Of a stretch of DNA of 64,000 bases, positions 1 through 10,026 are shown one piece after another; the first letter of the stretch is position 1, and every line of letters starts with the position of its first letter. A program made the position numbers and the translations under genes. Below the pieces are notes generated by a model, which was given only the letters and a program-made list of their open reading frames with translations, had not been told where the DNA came from and did no database searches. The DNA is from Pseudomonadota bacterium (GTDB lineage: Bacteria; Pseudomonadota; Alphaproteobacteria; Acetobacterales; Acetobacteraceae): assembly GCA_018240405.1 (NCBI GenBank), contig JAFEFW010000622.1, positions 43,326-107,325 of the forward strand. The letters run 5' to 3'.

Positions 1-1856
1 CGGCGGAACCAGCTACGGGACGTCACATCGAGGTCACGCACCTGCTCCGCAAGCCGCGTCAGTTCACGTTCGTCACGCAGGCGATCCGGGCTCAGCAGCT
101 CGAAGTTCAGCTGGTAGAAAGCATCCAGCGCGGTGACCAGAGCGCTGGGGTCACCAAGTGCCCGGGCCTGCTCGACGGCCCGCGCGACCGTGGCAACGGC
201 CGCTTCGCGCTCATCGGCGTAGAGCAATGCGCGCCCGATCGCGGCGGTGAGACGGATACGGGCATCCCGCATGCTGTCCGGAATGACTTCCAGGGCGCCG
301 CGCAGAAAGGCCAGAGTCTCACTGCCCGTCCTGTTCTCCCAGCGCCAGATCGCAGCGGCATAGCTGAGTGCCGCGGCGGCGAGGATGTTGTGGAAGCCCT
401 CGGCCCGAGCGATTTCAGCGGCGGCGTGCAGCCGTGCGATGGACGCGGGATAATCGTTGATATTGCGCAGCGACTCGCCAAGATTCAGCAGCACGTCGGC
501 CTGTAGGCGCCGGTCCGGCTCCGCCGCCTCATCGATCATATCAAGTGCAGCTTCAAACAATTTAGCTGCGTCCTCGAACGCGAACAGCGCGTTGGCACGC
601 TTGCCGGCCGCGGCGGCATAGCCGATGGCACGTTGCAGGTCCGCTTCAGCGCCGGCAGCCTGGAAATGGCGGGCGAGGTCGGCGAGCACGGGCCCCGCAT
701 CGTGCTGCGCCAGAGCGGCGAGCGCCGTTCCGACCGACCGGTGCAGGCGCCGGCGCTGACCGGGCGGGATTTCATCGTACAGCGTCTCGCGGATCAGCGC
801 GTGGGTAAACTGGTAGCGGTCGGCGTCCGTTTCCTCGATGACCCGCGCCGCCGACGCCTCGTCGAGCAGCGACAGTACCGTGTCGGCCGGCCGGCCGCTG
901 GCCTGGGCGAGCACGTCGGCGGCGAAGTCCCGGCCCGCGATAGCAGCAAGCGTCAGGATTTCGTTGCAGTCGCGCGACAGGCGGTTCAGGCGGCGGCCGA
1001 TGACGTCGCGAATGCCTTCGGGAATGCGGATCGTGGCCGGGGCGGCACCGTGACCCGCGGCGAAGTGGCCCTGTTCCGACAGCAGGCGCACCACCTCGCG
1101 GACGAACAGCGGATTGCCCTCGGTCTGCTGGTGAATGGAACGGGTTAGCGATGGCGGCGGCACCACACCGGCGGCGTGGGCCACGAAATGGCGCACTTCC
1201 TCCCCATCCAGGCCAGCAAGGCGCAGGCGGGCGACATGCGAGTCCCGGATCAGGCCACCCAGCGTGTCGGAAAGCGGGTGATGCCGGGACAGTTCGGTAT
1301 CGCGGTAGGTGCCAATCATCAGAATGGGACTGCTTGCGATCTCCGGCGTCAGGAACTCCAGCAGGCGCAACGAGGGAACATCCGCCCAGTGCAGGTCGTC
1401 GAGCACGATCAGCAACGGTGAGCGGCGGGCGGTGGCAAGCAGAAAGCGGGTCAGCGAGTCGAACAGGCGGAAGCGCGCCTCGGCCGGGTCGCGCGACGGC
1501 GGCGGCGGCTCCAGCCCTGGCACGCGTTCCCGCAGGTCGGGCACAATATCCGCAACGTCAGCCGCACCGGGGCCAAAATCCTCACGCAGGACGGCGAGGT
1601 CCGCCTGGGCAAGCGGACCACGCAGCACCTGGGTCCACGGCCAGTAAGGCGGTGCGCCCGCGCTTTCATGGCTGCGGCCCCACAGCGCGCGCATCCCGGT
1701 GCGGGCGCCGATTTCGGCTGCGGTGCGGGTCTTGCCGATGCCGGGTTCGCCGGAAAGCAGCACCAACTGCCCGCGGCCGGCACGTGCCGAGACAGCCGCC
1801 TCCAGCAGCCGGTCCAGCTCCGCCTGACGCCCGACGAAGATGTCGGCCGCCATCAT
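1..1856 (-). CDS. LuxR-family (LAL-type) AAA ATPase transcriptional regulator, C-terminus cut by window edge
   Basis: The frame is open from an ATG at 1856 (a second ATG follows directly) to base 1 with no stop, so about 618 N-terminal residues are present. The C-terminal part, where a LuxR helix-turn-helix would sit, lies outside the window. The start region reads DIFVGRQAELDRLL, followed by a Walker A motif GEPGIGKT (about residues 28-35) and a Walker B region LLIVLDDLHWAD. A helical TPR-like part follows. It begins 15 nt after the stop of the gene at 1872-4883 and is clearly its paralogue: for example the DNA at about 781-813 matches 3721-3753 almost base for base. The family couples ATP hydrolysis and ligand sensing to transcription control. 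The signal and targets are unknown. Confidence 0.88.
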   Translation of the reverse strand, partial: MMAADIFVGRQAELDRLLEAAVSARAGRGQLVLLSGEPGIGKTRTAAEIGARTGMRALWGRSHESAGAPPYWPWTQVLRGPLAQADLAVLREDFGPGAADVADIVPDLRERVPGLEPPPPSRDPAEARFRLFDSLTRFLLATARRSPLLIVLDDLHWADVPSLRLLEFLTPEIASSPILMIGTYRDTELSRHHPLSDTLGGLIRDSHVARLRLAGLDGEEVRHFVAHAAGVVPPPSLTRSIHQQTEGNPLFVREVVRLLSEQGHFAAGHGAAPATIRIPEGIRDVIGRRLNRLSRDCNEILTLAAIAGRDFAADVLAQASGRPADTVLSLLDEASAARVIEETDADRYQFTHALIRETLYDEIPPGQRRRLHRSVGTALAALAQHDAGPVLADLARHFQAAGAEADLQRAIGYAAAAGKRANALFAFEDAAKLFEAALDMIDEAAEPDRRLQADVLLNLGESLRNINDYPASIARLHAAAEIARAEGFHNILAAAALSYAAAIWRWENRTGSETLAFLRGALEVIPDSMRDARIRLTAAIGRALLYADEREAAVATVARAVEQARALGDPSALVTALDAFYQLNFELLSPDRLRDERELTRLAEQVRDLDVTSRSWFR

Positions 1857-1871
1857 GCGCGCGGCCGCCTG

Positions 1872-4800
1872 TCAGGAGACGGCATGCAGTCCATGCCGCA
1901 TGGCATAGGACGCCGCTTCCGTGCGGTTGGCGCAGCCGGTCTTGGCCAGGATGCTGCGGACATGCGTCGCCACTGTGTTGAGGCTGATCGACAGGACCAG
2001 TGCAATATCGGCGTTGCTGCGCCCGATAGCCAGCAGGCGCAGGACGTCGAGTTCCCGGCTGGTCAGTTCATCCGGCACGGTCGGAGCGGCCGGGGCCGGC
2101 TGTGTGCGCAGCCGATTGATTCGCGGAAGGAGACCCGCCACGCCCAGTGCTGCAGCACTCTCGGCGGCGGCGTCCAGGAGGTCCATGGCCCGCGCCCGAT
2201 CCGACGGCAAGGCGCGTATCAGCAGCATCGAGGCGTAGTCATGCTGTGTATAGGCCAACGGCAGACGGCCGCCGATGCGCCGATTCATGGCGATTGCTGC
2301 ATCGAAATGTGCTTCGGCATCTGTCCAGCGCTGCATTGTGGCCGAGAGCAGGCCGAGAAAACGGTCGGCCGATCCGCCGATGCACGCGCCGCCGCCGAGC
2401 ACCATGCACACGCCCGCCCAGGGTTGCAGATGCCGGTAGAGCGCAGAAGCCCGAACGGCGTCCTGCAGACCGGCGCAGACCTCAACCAGATAGGCCATGC
2501 TGGTCGTCCAGCGGCCATCCCGCGGGACCGCAGAAAAATCGTCCCTTGCAGCCGTCTCAAAGGAAGCGCGTGCCGCTTCGCGGTCGCCGCATTCCAGATG
2601 CATCAGCGCCAGGCCCGGCTGCCATGCCTCCGATCCAGCGCTCTGCGCGAACGCCTGGATCATCGGTCGCAATTCAACGATGCGTCCCTGTGCCCGCCGC
2701 AGCTCGAAAATTGGCACTGCAACCACATCAGAGACATGGGTGCCGGCGGGACTGCGCATGCGGAGCGCGCGCAGGATCATGACTTCGGCTTCCGCTAGAT
2801 CGCCTGAAAACAGCGCGTAGACGCTGCGTAGACCCAATGCCATCAACGAGAACAGCGGCTGGCGCAGCCGATCACTCATCCGGCAGAATTCGTCGATCGC
2901 CTGCCGGCTCTCCGCTGCCTCGGCCTGCATCATGTGGTAGATCGCACATTGGAACCAGGCGCGCGCGGCCAGTTCCAGATTGCCAAGCTGATCCGCAGCA
3001 CGCAGGACAAGATGCGCATCGTTCAGCCGTGGCCGCGCGGAAAACTCGAACTCAAACCGCGAGTCGAAGCTGGCGGCGATGGCGGCCGGGTCGCCCAACA
3101 CCAGGGCCTGGTCGGCCGCGTTGTTGACCAGAGCCGTGGCGGCTTCGTATTCGCCGGCATACAGACGCGCCCTGGCGAGTGCGGCCATCACCCTGATTCG
3201 GGTGGCAGCCATGGTTTCCGGCAAAGCCGCCAGCACGTCCGCGAGGAATGTGACAGTCTCCGGATTGGGTGGCTGCCCCCAACGCCAGACCGCCGTCTCG
3301 AAACTCAGCGCCGCGTCAGCGAGAATGTCGAGGAAGCCCCCGTCTCGCGCCACCCGTGCGGCATCTCGCAATCGCGATAAGGCGGCTGGATAGTCATTGG
3401 CTCGGCGTTCCGTCTCGCCAAGATTGTACAGCAGTTCAGCATGCAACCGCCGGTCCGGTTCGGCGATCTGCTCGATCATGTCGAGGCCTACCTGGAACAA
3501 TGCCGCAGCGTCCTCGAAGCCGAACATGGCGTTGGCGCGCTTGCCCGCCTGCAGCGCGTAAACGATAGCACGCTGCAACTCGTGCTCCGCACCGGCGGCC
3601 TGGAAGTGCCGCACGAGGTCCGCCAGAACGGGACCTGGATCCCGCCTGGTGGCTGCCTCGACCGCTTCACCGACAGCCCGGTGCAAGCGCCGACGCTGGC
3701 CAGGGCGGACCTCATCGTACAGCGTTTCGCGGATCAGCGCGTGGGTGAACTGGAAGTGGTTGGGTGCTGTTTCCTCAATGATGCGCGCCTCTACCGCTTC
3801 ATCGAGGACGTGCAGGACAGCATCCTCGGGCTTGCCGCTGGCCTCGGCGAGAACCTCTGCCGGAAAGCCGCGGCCGGCGACCGCCGCCAGGGTCAGAACG
3901 GCGTTGCAGTCCGGCGAGAGTCGGTTCAGGCGCCGGCCGATAACGTCGCGGATGCCTTCCGGGATACGCAACGCCGTGGGAGTGGCGCCTGGATTGACCG
4001 AGAAATAGCCCTGATCCGCCAACAGGCTCACGACCTCGCGGACAAACAGCGGATTACCTTCGGTCTGCTGGTGAATCGAATGGGTTAGCGCGGCGGGGGG
4101 AATCACGCCGGCAGCATGGGCGACGAAATGCCGCACTTCCTCGCCGTCCAGACCTGTCAGTCGCAGGCGCGCGACATGCGCCTCACGCGTCAAGCCGCCG
4201 AGTGCATCTGACAGCGGATGCAGGCGCGATAGTTCGGTATCCCGATAGGCTCCCACCAGGAGGATACGGCCCGTGGCGAGTTCCGGAGTGAGGAATTCCA
4301 GCAGCCGCAGAGACGGCACATCGGCCCAGTGCAGGTCGTCGAGCACGACCAGCAAAGGTTGGCGTCGTGCGACGGCAAGCAGGAAGCGAGCCAGCGACTC
4401 GAACAGCCGGAACCGCGCTTCGGCCGGATCGCGCGCTGGCGGCAACGCCTCGAGCCCCGACAAGCGGCCGCGAAGTTCTGGCACGATGTCGGCGATATCA
4501 GCTGCACCCGGACCCAGATCGGCTCGAAGTGCGTCGGTATCGGGATCGTGCAGCGGGTCACGCAGCACCTGGGTCCAAGGCCAATAGGACGGCGCGCCCG
4601 CGGCTTCATGGCAGCGGCCCCACAAGACACGGAAGCCGATCAGACTTGCGACTTCGGTGGCAAAACGGGTCTTGCCGATGCCGGGCTCGCCGGACACCAG
4701 GACAAGCCGCCCGCGTCCGGTTCGCGCAGAGGCGGCGGCCTCCAGCAGCTTGTCCAGCTCCACCTGGCGCCCGACGAAGATGTCCGACACAGAATGACCC

Positions 4801-4883
4801 GTCATGGCATGGCCCGCCACCCTTCGCCGTACCGCTCCCCGTTCGTCCAGCCGGCACCGAGGCTGACCGAATAAGGTGACCAT
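1872..4883 (-). CDS. LuxR-family (LAL-type) AAA ATPase transcriptional regulator
   Basis: About 1003 aa, the usual size of large ATP-binding LuxR regulators. Domains in order: an AAA_16-type ATPase with Walker A GEPGIGKT near residues 65-72 and Walker B LLVVLDDLHWAD, a long helical TPR-like middle, and a C-terminal LuxR/GerE helix-turn-helix (about the last 60 residues, starting LTSRELDVLRLLAIGRSNAD). The start is uncertain: ATG 4883 is given here, a TTG lies at 4889, and ATG 4805 would put the start right before the conserved DIFVGRQ, as in the downstream paralogue. The Arg-rich first 26 residues look unconserved, so 4805 is a serious alternative. It is followed 15 nt later by its paralogue and is divergent from the DUF4242 gene. 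Confidence 0.93.
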   Translation of the reverse strand: MVTLFGQPRCRLDERGAVRRRVAGHAMTGHSVSDIFVGRQVELDKLLEAAASARTGRGRLVLVSGEPGIGKTRFATEVASLIGFRVLWGRCHEAAGAPSYWPWTQVLRDPLHDPDTDALRADLGPGAADIADIVPELRGRLSGLEALPPARDPAEARFRLFESLARFLLAVARRQPLLVVLDDLHWADVPSLRLLEFLTPELATGRILLVGAYRDTELSRLHPLSDALGGLTREAHVARLRLTGLDGEEVRHFVAHAAGVIPPAALTHSIHQQTEGNPLFVREVVSLLADQGYFSVNPGATPTALRIPEGIRDVIGRRLNRLSPDCNAVLTLAAVAGRGFPAEVLAEASGKPEDAVLHVLDEAVEARIIEETAPNHFQFTHALIRETLYDEVRPGQRRRLHRAVGEAVEAATRRDPGPVLADLVRHFQAAGAEHELQRAIVYALQAGKRANAMFGFEDAAALFQVGLDMIEQIAEPDRRLHAELLYNLGETERRANDYPAALSRLRDAARVARDGGFLDILADAALSFETAVWRWGQPPNPETVTFLADVLAALPETMAATRIRVMAALARARLYAGEYEAATALVNNAADQALVLGDPAAIAASFDSRFEFEFSARPRLNDAHLVLRAADQLGNLELAARAWFQCAIYHMMQAEAAESRQAIDEFCRMSDRLRQPLFSLMALGLRSVYALFSGDLAEAEVMILRALRMRSPAGTHVSDVVAVPIFELRRAQGRIVELRPMIQAFAQSAGSEAWQPGLALMHLECGDREAARASFETAARDDFSAVPRDGRWTTSMAYLVEVCAGLQDAVRASALYRHLQPWAGVCMVLGGGACIGGSADRFLGLLSATMQRWTDAEAHFDAAIAMNRRIGGRLPLAYTQHDYASMLLIRALPSDRARAMDLLDAAAESAAALGVAGLLPRINRLRTQPAPAAPTVPDELTSRELDVLRLLAIGRSNADIALVLSISLNTVATHVRSILAKTGCANRTEAASYAMRHGLHAVS

Positions 4884-4994
4884 TAGCAAGGGTTGTATTA
4901 TTATTTATTGACAAGGTGGCTTGTGCACCATTTGGATTGTTTGAACTGTACCGGTTTGATCCGCGTCCAGGCTACGGAACATGGAGAACACGCC

Positions 4995-5279
4995 ATGCCG
5001 CTATTTTTGATTGAACGGAATTTTGCTGAAGAAGTCGAACTGAGCGCGGAAGATGCGGCGCATATCCGCCAGGTGAACGACGAGATCGGCGTGCAGTGGC
5101 TTTATTCTTTCCTCAGCGCCGACAAGAGAAAAAGCTACTGCCTGTACGAAGCACCGAATGCTGAGGCAATCCTCGCCTCGGCCAAACGACTGAACGTCCC
5201 GGCGGACGTTATTATTCCGGTTGGTGAGCTAAGACCGGAGCAATTCATGGCCGCGACGACCGCTCCAGCCCGACATTGA
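4995..5279 (+). CDS. DUF4242 (SCO4226-like) small protein
   Basis: 94 aa, starting MPLFLIERNF. The start is chosen because ATG 4995 has a GGAG at 4983-4986 with 8-nt spacing; an in-frame upstream start at 4893 would add a poor N-terminus. The pattern of an N-terminal strand LFLIERNF, a middle VQWLYSFLSADKRKSYCLYEA, and a C-terminal helix plus strand fits the DUF4242 family. One member, SCO4226, is described as nickel-binding. The role here is unknown. It is divergent from the two LuxR-type ATPase regulators, and such small proteins are often found near regulators of this class. An AT-rich stretch (4890-4915) with a TTGACA at 4908-4913 may hold its promoter. Confidence 0.82.
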   Translation: MPLFLIERNFAEEVELSAEDAAHIRQVNDEIGVQWLYSFLSADKRKSYCLYEAPNAEAILASAKRLNVPADVIIPVGELRPEQFMAATTAPARH

Positions 5280-5346
5280 TGGCGATTACGGCTTTTTCGC
5301 GTGCTCTCCGCCATTGAAGCCGGACGTCAGGAAGTCTCACCCGGGG

Positions 5347-5808
5347 TCAGGCTGCCCAGTCCCGATCTGCCCGTACGAGGCGCACCAGCAGCCGCAGAAG
5401 GTCCCCGCCGGTCATCGCCCGGTCATCGCCGCGCGTCGTATCAGCCAGAATGCCGGCCAGCGGATCCAACGCACCGGCGCGAAAATCCCCACAGAAGGCC
5501 AGTGGCGCGTCCGGGAACAGCCGGCGCGGCGCAGGCGCAAATGTCAGCACGGACACGTCGGCATGACGCGGGTCGGCACTGATCCGCTGGAACGCCTGAT
5601 CGATGGCTTCGCGCGGCCCTTCAAGCACCTGCGCAAAGCCTGATGCCGACGCCAGCAGTGCGCCGGTGAGTCCCGCGCCTTCATTGCGCCGCCGCGCCGG
5701 CTCCAGGATCGCCTCAACCTCGCGCGCCAGGTTCTCTGATGATGTTCCGCCGTTCCGGCTGCAATACACGAGGCGGTAAAGCGGGCCCGCCATTCCGTCC
5801 CGCTTCAT
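5347..5808 (-). CDS. BLUF-domain blue-light photoreceptor
   Basis: 153 aa, essentially a lone BLUF domain (sensor of blue light using FAD). The residues expected to contact the flavin are visible: Tyr15 (in LYRLVYCS), Asn42 (in RRRNEGAGLTG) and Gln60 (in FAQVLEG). The Asn-Gln spacing of 18 equals that of AppA (Asn45/Gln63). The C-terminal 50 residues form a short helical tail. The start ATG at 5808 overlaps the stop of the upstream GGDEF/EAL-like gene by 4 nt (ATGA), so translation is probably coupled. By analogy with short BLUF proteins that act on a partner, it probably gates the neighbouring c-di-GMP protein; that link is inference. Confidence 0.9.
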   Translation of the reverse strand: MKRDGMAGPLYRLVYCSRNGGTSSENLAREVEAILEPARRRNEGAGLTGALLASASGFAQVLEGPREAIDQAFQRISADPRHADVSVLTFAPAPRRLFPDAPLAFCGDFRAGALDPLAGILADTTRGDDRAMTGGDLLRLLVRLVRADRDWAA

Positions 5809-7577
5809 GCGGCCGCCGAACGGCGCAGCAGGCTCATAACGCCGGGTGCATCCATTTCGTCCCCTACCAGCGCGCCCTCAAGCAGTTTGCAGCCATGCTC
5901 TGCCAGGACGGCCACCTGGTCCGCAGCATCGACGCCGTCGGCCAGCGAGATCATTCCAAGATCCGCGGCCAGCGCGGTGACGGCCCGCACTAGCGCCGCC
6001 GTCTCCGAATCGGTCCGCAACGCGGCGACCAGCAGACGGTCGATGCGAACGTGATCGAACGGGAACGTCCGCAGGTGCCGCAACGCCCCCCAGCCGGCCG
6101 CAAATCCGCTTATGCCGAGTGTCACGCCCAGTTTGTGCAGTTCGCCCATCAGCGCGATAACCGGCCCCTCCCGCGCCGCCAGCGCGTTGCCAGGGAATTC
6201 GAGTTCCAGTCGCGCCGGCGCCAGCCCCGAGGCTGCCAGTGCCGCCCGCACCGTCTTCAACACACGGTCTGGCTCGTTGAGTTGCACCGCCGACAGGCCC
6301 ACGCAGATCGATAGCGACACTTGCCATCGGGCAGCGTCGGAGCAGGCCCGCTTCAGCAGCCATTCGCGCAAGTCGGTGATACAGCCGATCTCCTCCGCTA
6401 GGGGCACGAAGACCTCGGGCGGGACGGAGCCGCGAGCCGGGTTGGTCCAGCGCGGCCCGACCGAGAATCCGGAGAGGCGTCGTGTCACCGCGTCACACTG
6501 CGGATGGTAGGCCACTGAAAATTCACCGAGCGGCAGGGCGTTTCGCAAGTCCGTCTCCAGACCACGGCGCGACGACGTCCGGCGTACCAACTCCGGCTGG
6601 AACATCCGCCAGTTCTGACGACCAGCTGTCTTCGACGCAAACAGCGCCACCTCGGCATGCTTCAGGAGTGCCTCGGCGGAACCGCCATGCTCCGGGAACA
6701 GAGCAATGCCGATACAGGCGCCAATGTTCACCACGTGGCCTTCCAGCATGAAGGGCCGCGCCAGCATTTCCAGAATCCGACGCGCGAGTGCTTCGGCGCG
6801 TTCGCCGTTCGGCTGCAGAATGGCGAATTCGTCACCGCCGAGACGGGCGACCACGTCATCGTCCCGCGTCTCACGCTGCAGCCGCTGCGCGACCAGCACC
6901 AGCAGGGAATCGCCAATGGCGCGTCCGAGCGTCTCATTCACCATTTGAAACCGGTCCAGGTCGATCAGCAGAACCGCGTGGCGGTTCCCTGCATCGGCAC
7001 TCGACAGCACGTCATGGAGCGTCTCGGAAAAGTGCCGCCGATTGCACAGGCCCGTAAGCGGGTCGATCATCGCGTCAGCACCGCTGGCCAGCGCCGCACC
7101 GATCGGATGCGGTTCTTCAAAACCGATGATCCACTGGTCTCCGCCAAGTGGGTACAACTTGAGAATGACGCGTTGCTGCCGGCCGAGAGAGATGCGGAGC
7201 CAAGTCGCCGGCACACTGGCCGCTTCCTCGATAGTTGCTTCGCAATACGAAACGATTCGCCCGACCTGGCGCTGCGACATGCGTCCACCGGCACGCAGCG
7301 CATCAACCAGGGACGGTGCGTCGTCCCGCATCGGCGGCGGTAGGTTCAGCAGGTTCGCGGCGTGCAGGTTCCAGTAGCGGAGCATGAGCTTCCGATCGAT
7401 GACTGCGACGGCGATCGGCAATGCCTCCAGCGTCCGACTGGCGAGACGCATGCGGGCGCTCTGACCCGCGCGTGAGGCCTGGCGGTGTCCTGGCTCATCG
7501 GACGCCATGACAGCACCACTCATTCCTTCCGGCTGGCGCAGAACAGGGATTTGGCGCACGCGATCCTCCTCGATCAT
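5805..7577 (-). CDS. PAS-like/GGDEF protein with degenerate EAL domain
   Basis: About 590 aa from ATG 7577. The frame is open to 7748 but that would run into argB; ATG 7523 and ATG 7508 are other options. The N-terminus holds a PAS-like stretch ([18 protein letters not shown]). The GGDEF domain is intact, with GGDEF near residue 246 and an RDDD inhibitory-site motif five residues before it. The C-terminal 240 residues align with EAL domains but have lost the catalytic signatures: SVGPRW stands where the EAxxRW-type motif should be, LELEFPG replaces [17 protein letters not shown] replaces the DDFGTGYSSL-type loop, and [10 protein letters not shown] replaces AEGVE. I infer a cyclase with a regulatory, non-hydrolysing EAL fold. 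It is coupled by ATGA overlap to the BLUF gene. Confidence 0.88.
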   Translation of the reverse strand: MIEEDRVRQIPVLRQPEGMSGAVMASDEPGHRQASRAGQSARMRLASRTLEALPIAVAVIDRKLMLRYWNLHAANLLNLPPPMRDDAPSLVDALRAGGRMSQRQVGRIVSYCEATIEEAASVPATWLRISLGRQQRVILKLYPLGGDQWIIGFEEPHPIGAALASGADAMIDPLTGLCNRRHFSETLHDVLSSADAGNRHAVLLIDLDRFQMVNETLGRAIGDSLLVLVAQRLQRETRDDDVVARLGGDEFAILQPNGERAEALARRILEMLARPFMLEGHVVNIGACIGIALFPEHGGSAEALLKHAEVALFASKTAGRQNWRMFQPELVRRTSSRRGLETDLRNALPLGEFSVAYHPQCDAVTRRLSGFSVGPRWTNPARGSVPPEVFVPLAEEIGCITDLREWLLKRACSDAARWQVSLSICVGLSAVQLNEPDRVLKTVRAALAASGLAPARLELEFPGNALAAREGPVIALMGELHKLGVTLGISGFAAGWGALRHLRTFPFDHVRIDRLLVAALRTDSETAALVRAVTALAADLGMISLADGVDAADQVAVLAEHGCKLLEGALVGDEMDAPGVMSLLRRSAAA

Positions 7578-7682
7578 CCGCTTGGTCGGCGGAGCATCGG
7601 CCGAAAGCCTTACGAAACGGTTAACGCCGACCAGAACAGTCCCGACTTGACCGCCGTTGCGCCCCCGCCATACACGCGGCGC

Positions 7683-8609
7683 ATGAGCGAGAAACTCCAA
7701 GCCACTCCTTCGGCGCAGCCCGGCGACATCGAGGCGGCAACGCAGCAAGCCCGTGTGTTGGCGCAGGCGCTACCGTTCCTTCGACGCTATGCCGGCGCCA
7801 CCGTCGTGGTGAAGTACGGTGGCCACGCCATGGGCGAAGAGGCGCTGGCAGAGCAGTTCGGCCGCGACATCGCGCTGCTGAAGCAGGTCGGGATCAACCC
7901 GGTCGTGGTACATGGCGGCGGGCCGCAGATCAATGCGATGCTGAAGCGGCTTGATGTGAAGTCGAGCTTCATCGACGGGCTTCGCGTGACGGACCAGGCC
8001 ACGATGGATGTGGTGGAGATGGTGCTGGCCGGCACAGTCAACAAATACGTCGCCAACCTGATCACCAAGGCCGGCGCCTTGGCGGTTGGTATCTGCGGCA
8101 AGGACGGGTCCATGATCCGTGCCAGCAAGGCGCAGCGCACCCGGATTGACCCGGAGACGAAGCAGGAAGTGCCCCTCGACCTTGGCTTCGTCGGTGAGCC
8201 GACGTCAGTCGACGCGCGGGTGATCCATGCCCTGACCGGCGGAGGGCTGGTGCCTGTGATCGCGCCGGTCGGCGTCGGCGCGGATGGCCAGAGCTATAAC
8301 ATCAACGCCGATACCGTCGCCGCCGCTGTCGCCGGCGCACTGAACGCCACGCGGCTGCTGATGCTGACCGACGTGCCGGGCGTGCTGGACAAGGAGAAGC
8401 GGCTCATTCCAAGCCTGACGCTGCAGGAGGTCGAGGAGCGTGTTGCCGATGGCACGATCACCGGGGGCATGATCCCGAAGGTGGAGTGCTGTGTCGAGGC
8501 GGTTCGCCAAGGCGTCAAGGGGGCGGTCATCCTGGACGGTCGGGTGCCGCATGCCTGCCTGCTGGAGTTGTTCACCGAGGCTGGGCCAGGGACCCTGATC
8601 AAGCGCTAA
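7683..8609 (+). CDS. argB: N-acetylglutamate kinase
   Basis: 308 aa. It phosphorylates N-acetyl-L-glutamate, the second step of arginine synthesis, in the cytoplasm. An N-terminal helical extension of about 30 residues precedes the kinase fold, as in arginine-inhibited hexameric forms, so feedback inhibition by arginine is likely (inference). Family motifs include [10 protein letters not shown] (Lys44) and [12 protein letters not shown] (Gly78-80), plus the C-terminal substrate/nucleotide region with [10 protein letters not shown]. The start ATG 7683 was chosen over an upstream in-frame start at 7485 because it gives the family length and clears the divergent GGDEF gene. It is a lone core gene between two signalling operons, with no other arg genes in view. 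Confidence 0.97.
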   Translation: MSEKLQATPSAQPGDIEAATQQARVLAQALPFLRRYAGATVVVKYGGHAMGEEALAEQFGRDIALLKQVGINPVVVHGGGPQINAMLKRLDVKSSFIDGLRVTDQATMDVVEMVLAGTVNKYVANLITKAGALAVGICGKDGSMIRASKAQRTRIDPETKQEVPLDLGFVGEPTSVDARVIHALTGGGLVPVIAPVGVGADGQSYNINADTVAAAVAGALNATRLLMLTDVPGVLDKEKRLIPSLTLQEVEERVADGTITGGMIPKVECCVEAVRQGVKGAVILDGRVPHACLLELFTEAGPGTLIKR

Positions 8610-8653
8610 TCAGCTTGGACCGGCCATCCACTGGTCCCGCACCATCCTGTATG

Positions 8654-8730
8654 TTGCGTTGACCCTGAACCACCGCGGGTGACGCAATGCCACCAGTGTC
8701 CGCACGGCGCCGGCCCGCAGGGCCGGGTGC
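8654..8730. terminator. Two stem-loops between convergent argB and DUF2336 genes
   Basis: The 214-nt gap between convergent genes holds two hairpins. The first is TTGCGT(T)GACCC at 8654-8665 against GGGTGACGCAA at 8677-8687, with one bulge. The second is GCCGGCCC / GGGCCGG around a GCA loop at about 8709-8728. Neither has a T-tract. They are probably a bidirectional termination or 3'-end region. No gene is seen here. Confidence 0.35.
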
Positions 8731-8823
8731 CAGTGACTGCAAGCGTCGCCATTGCACCATGAGCTGGTCCGCGCCGGCATAGTAACGATCAGCGCCAGGG
8801 GCGTTCGCGTAGGTGTCGGCAGT

Positions 8824-10026
8824 CTAACGCCCGGTCCGGAACATGAACTCCAGTTGCCAGCGCATCTCCTGTTGCGACATCGGAAAGACAGCGCCAGGAC
8901 GCGCAGCTATGATCTGATCTGGCGGCAGCCGCCCAAGCACAATCTGCAGCGCCTGGGCGGACCGCATGGACAAGCCGGCGCGCCAGGCCAGGGCAATCAG
9001 TCCCTTTGGGCTGCGCAGTGCCACCGCCCGCTCCACGACTTCAGCGGCCACACTCGCCTTCAAGGCCAGCATGGCGCCGAGCAGTCCAGCGTCGCCGCGA
9101 CGCGCCACGTCGATAAAGGTCTGCTCAGTCAGTTGTCCCGTATCACGCAGGCGGCACGCCCGCTTCCAGGCCGCTTCAATCTCGGACTCCGGCTTGGCCG
9201 GCCTCTCGGCGTTCTCAACGGCCGGCCGCTCGCGCCGCAGGCGATCCCGCACCTGCGCCTCCAAAGCCGCGGGCAGATCGCTACGAGCGCTGAGCACCTC
9301 GAGAAGATGCACGGCAACGGTTTCGGCCAGCAGGCGTGCTGCGGCGAGCGGCAGCGCCGGGCGCCGGACCAGCGGTTCCTGCCACGCCACCTCTCTGGCA
9401 GCGCGTGCCACCAGGGCGTCGAGCGTTGCCTCTATGATCTGTGCTGCGGGATTCTCCAGCAAGGCCGCGATAGCGTCCGAGTGTGCCGCTTGTACAATAG
9501 CCTCGGAGACCCGGGCATCGAGCGCGGGACGGCGCGCAACGGCCGTAATGGTGTCCGGCGTTGGCGCAGCGACGATCAGCGCAATCAGATCCTCTGATGT
9601 CAGCACTGGCGAAAAGCGGATCACCGGCTCGCAGACCATGATTTTCGGATCATGGGCCAGCGCCAGGATCAGGTTGCGCGGCGCCTCCGGCATCGACTTC
9701 AGCACGTCCGCGATGGTAGCCCGTACCCGCTCTGCTTCGTCGGCGACCAATTGCTTCAGGATGGTGAGCGTGTGCTGCCTGAGGACGGCCTGTGCTTCGT
9801 CGTTCAAGGTCGGCACCAGCGCCGCGAGCTTACGGCCCAAGAGCGCACGCACCCGTTCATCCCGATCGCAGGCTAGCGCCGCATCGACCTCTGGCGGCGC
9901 GACTGGATTAAGGGCCAGCGTCGCCCGCACCGTGACCGCGGGGTCCGCGACCAGGATTGCCAGGACATCCCGGTCAGCGGCTTTGCTGGCGCTCTTCCTG
10001 ACGCGGGTGGCTTCGTCGACAGGCAT
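8824..10026 (-). CDS. DUF2336 domain protein (HEAT-like)
   Basis: 400 aa, rich in Ala, Leu and Arg helices with repeated HEAT-like units such as DRDVLAILVADPAVTVRATLALNP. It matches the DUF2336 family, which is widespread in Alphaproteobacteria and has no fixed biochemical role. A variable linker near residues 270-285 separates two helical parts. Its ATG at 10026 overlaps the TGA of the upstream diguanylate cyclase by one base (TGATG), so the two are probably coupled. A scaffold or partner role for the cyclase is a guess from context only. Confidence 0.85.
   Translation of the reverse strand: MPVDEATRVRKSASKAADRDVLAILVADPAVTVRATLALNPVAPPEVDAALACDRDERVRALLGRKLAALVPTLNDEAQAVLRQHTLTILKQLVADEAERVRATIADVLKSMPEAPRNLILALAHDPKIMVCEPVIRFSPVLTSEDLIALIVAAPTPDTITAVARRPALDARVSEAIVQAAHSDAIAALLENPAAQIIEATLDALVARAAREVAWQEPLVRRPALPLAAARLLAETVAVHLLEVLSARSDLPAALEAQVRDRLRRERPAVENAERPAKPESEIEAAWKRACRLRDTGQLTEQTFIDVARRGDAGLLGAMLALKASVAAEVVERAVALRSPKGLIALAWRAGLSMRSAQALQIVLGRLPPDQIIAARPGAVFPMSQQEMRWQLEFMFRTGR

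Noticed and set aside
1668-2798. 376-codon rightward frame across the two LuxR-type genes
   Set aside because: Runs across the junction of two real leftward genes and has no recognisable domain.
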